From Microcaldota archaeon (GTDB taxonomy: Archaea; Micrarchaeota; Micrarchaeia; Micrarchaeales; CABMGC01), in the NCBI GenBank assembly GCA_030040335.1, contig JASHTX010000045.1, forward strand, positions 1 through 5,232: DNA of 5,232 bases, in the 5' to 3' direction. The position numbers and the translations under genes are program-made. Shown here in pieces: positions 3,967 through 5,232 of this stretch (its first letter is position 1; each line of letters starts with the position of its first letter). Below the pieces are notes generated by a model. That model did not search any database, had not been told where the DNA came from, and saw only the letters and a list, made by a program, of their open reading frames with translations.

Positions 3967-5034
3967 ATGAGAACCAGAGTCGAATTGGCAAATGGCTACT
4001 ACATTTCCCGCGTCATCAAAGGAGGTTGGCAGCTTGCCGGAGGTCACGGGCCTGTTGATAGGCATGCCGCAATCACTGACATGTTCAGCTATGCCAAGGC
4101 AGGGATTACCACCTTCGATTTCGGCGACATATATACCGGCGTGGAGGAGATGGTAGGGGAATTTCTGCGCTTATACAGGACAAAGTACGGCTCGCCGATA
4201 AATTCTGAAGGATCTCAGGCGGTCCAGTTGCACACAAAGTACGTGCCAGATCTTGATGGCCTCGGCAGAGTAGACCAAGAGTATACAAGTAAGATAGTGA
4301 ACCGCTCGCTGGCCAGGCTTGGAGTGAAAAAGATAGACATGGTCCAGTTCCATTACTGGGATTTCGGTGTGCCGGGATACGTCGACGTTGCAAAGCAGCT
4401 GGTGAAACTTCAACGAGGAGGGAAGATAGAGCATATTGGAGTGACAAATTTCGATACTCCGCATCTCGCAGAACTGATTAGGAATGGGATACCGGTGGTT
4501 TCAAATCAAGTCCAGTACTCGCTCCTAGATGCAAGGCCTGAAAAAGGGCTGGTCAATTATGCCAGAGAAAACGGCATCAAACTACTTTGCTATGGCACGC
4601 TAGCGGGTGGCTTCCTTTCAGAGAGGTATCTGGGCAAGCCGGAGCCCAAGGAGCCCCTGGAGAACAGGTCGCTGACCAAGTACAAGCTGATAATAGACGA
4701 TTTTGGCGGTTGGAAACTGTTCCAAGAACTTCTTGGTACCCTGAACAAAGTGGCTCTCAGGCACAATGTCAGTATATCGAATGTCGCGTCAAAGTATATC
4801 CTAGAGAAGCCTCAGGTCGCAGCTGTAATCGTGGGAGCTAGAAACACTGCGCACCTTGAAGATACGCTCAAGCTATTCACCTTCGAGCTAACCGAGTCTG
4901 ACAAGAAGCAGATAAGGGACGTGCTGAGCAGGTCACCTGGCTTACCGGGCGATGTCTATGAGCTAGAGCGTGATAGGAGCGGCAAGCATGGAAGAATCAT
5001 GAAATACCACCTAAACCAGGAGAGAACAGAATAG
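3967..5034 (+). CDS. Aldo/keto reductase
   Basis: A complete 355-residue NAD(P)H-dependent oxidoreductase with a TIM-barrel fold, presumably cytosolic. The catalytic tetrad is intact: D51 and Y56 in FDFGDIY, K91 in HTKY, and H129 in QFHYWD. IGVTNFDTPHL (157-167) and SNQVQYSLLD (179-188) are the conserved barrel segments near the nicotinamide. VIVGARNTAHLEDTL (287-301) is the cofactor 2'-phosphate/adenine-binding region, with R292 and E298. An insertion at about 76-87 and a basic tail after 330 are less typical. It starts 16 bases after the dioxygenase stop. An AGGTGAT sequence overlaps that stop but sits 15 bases from the ATG, which is unusually far, and no closer in-frame start codon exists upstream. 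The carbonyl substrate is unknown; co-transcription suggests it acts on a product or precursor of the dioxygenase reaction. Confidence 0.9.
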   Translation: MRTRVELANGYYISRVIKGGWQLAGGHGPVDRHAAITDMFSYAKAGITTFDFGDIYTGVEEMVGEFLRLYRTKYGSPINSEGSQAVQLHTKYVPDLDGLGRVDQEYTSKIVNRSLARLGVKKIDMVQFHYWDFGVPGYVDVAKQLVKLQRGGKIEHIGVTNFDTPHLAELIRNGIPVVSNQVQYSLLDARPEKGLVNYARENGIKLLCYGTLAGGFLSERYLGKPEPKEPLENRSLTKYKLIIDDFGGWKLFQELLGTLNKVALRHNVSISNVASKYILEKPQVAAVIVGARNTAHLEDTLKLFTFELTESDKKQIRDVLSRSPGLPGDVYELERDRSGKHGRIMKYHLNQERTE

Positions 5035-5038
5035 AATG

Positions 5039-5050
5039 TTTTTTAATTTT
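5039..5050 (+). terminator. T-rich termination signal after the operon
   Basis: Six T, AA, then four T follow the aldo/keto reductase stop by 4 bases, with no stem-loop needed. Archaeal RNA polymerase commonly terminates at such T tracts. The end of the tract merges with the TATA-like box of the next gene. Confidence 0.5.
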
Positions 5051-5054
5051 AAAA
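5046..5054 (+). promoter_or_regulatory. TATA-like box for the acylphosphatase gene
   Basis: ATTTTAAAA lies 22-30 bases before the ATG at 5077, so the transcript would start at or just before the start codon (leaderless or nearly so). No ribosome binding site is visible upstream of that ATG, in agreement. Confidence 0.5.
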
Positions 5055-5076
5055 GAAAGAATGAATTGCGTTTTAC

Positions 5077-5232
5077 ATGAAGGTCTTGCTGGTTGTGCAC
5101 GGGATTGTTCAAGGGGTAGGCTACAGGAACTTTGTCAGGGGCGTGGCTAAGAAGTATGGCGTGAAGGGGACCGTGAGGAACGTTTCGGATGGAAGCGTGG
5201 AGATAACCGCTGTTGGAGATGAAAAGGTTCTG
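5077..5232 (+). CDS. Acylphosphatase, N-terminal 52 residues (gene runs off the right edge)
   Basis: Acylphosphatases are small (about 90 residues) cytosolic enzymes that hydrolyse the carboxyl-phosphate bond of acyl phosphates. The first signature is present as HGIVQGVGYR (residues 8-17), with R17 the phosphate-binding Arg. The second is GTVRNVSDGSVE (31-42), with N35 the catalytic Asn. The 18-residue spacing between them equals that in the well-studied family members (R23 and N41). About 40 residues, the rest of the ferredoxin-like fold, lie beyond the edge. It is separated from the operon by a T tract and has its own TATA-like box, so it is probably an independent housekeeping gene. Confidence 0.93.
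   Translation, partial: MKVLLVVHGIVQGVGYRNFVRGVAKKYGVKGTVRNVSDGSVEITAVGDEKVL

Noticed and set aside
1..5232. CRISPR array, insertion sequence or rRNA gene
   Set aside because: No regularly spaced short repeats, transposase-like protein, terminal inverted repeats or rRNA-like conserved segments were seen on either strand.

Overview
The window reads as archaeal. AT-rich TATA-like boxes lie about 25-45 bases upstream of several start codons, with short or near-absent leaders. The Shine-Dalgarno-like sequence AGGTGAT occurs at two gene junctions, and T-rich tracts follow the last gene of the operon. A secreted, Thr/Ser-rich, heavily N-glycosylatable surface protein fits the same picture. I cannot place the organism more precisely from sequence alone; a DPANN (Micrarchaeota-like) or other poorly characterised archaeal lineage is only a guess.

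Layout. Bases 1-315 hold the N-terminal part of an unrecognised minus-strand gene that runs off the left edge. Bases 316-567 carry no convincing gene, but they contain that gene's promoter, a second TATA-like box, small inverted repeats and copy A of a 42-base repeat. Bases 568-1542 (minus) encode a 324-residue exported surface protein: signal peptide or anchor, Thr/Ser linker, then two copies of a roughly 90-100-residue Cys- and Asn-rich beta domain. Bases 1543-1744 are a dense divergent control region with TATA boxes for both directions, copy B of the 42-base repeat and three inverted repeats.

Bases 1745-5034 (plus) form one tightly packed five-gene operon. It encodes a winged-helix regulator, a small basic protein that may also be winged-helix, a TIGR04076-family protein, a protein of the indoleamine 2,3-dioxygenase (IDO) haem dioxygenase family, and an NAD(P)H-dependent aldo/keto reductase with an intact catalytic tetrad. 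Gene spacing runs from overlapping to 16 bases. An independent promoter and the start of an acylphosphatase gene (5077 onward) close the window.

Interpretation. The operon looks like a self-contained, locally regulated oxidation/reduction module. A haem dioxygenase would open an indole-like or other aromatic ring, an aldo/keto reductase would reduce a carbonyl, and a small Cys-containing protein of unknown function sits between the regulators and the enzymes. No other kynurenine-pathway gene is visible here, so the true substrate is open. The IDO-like gene in an apparent archaeon, with this partner set and a palindrome-rich promoter, is the most interesting content.
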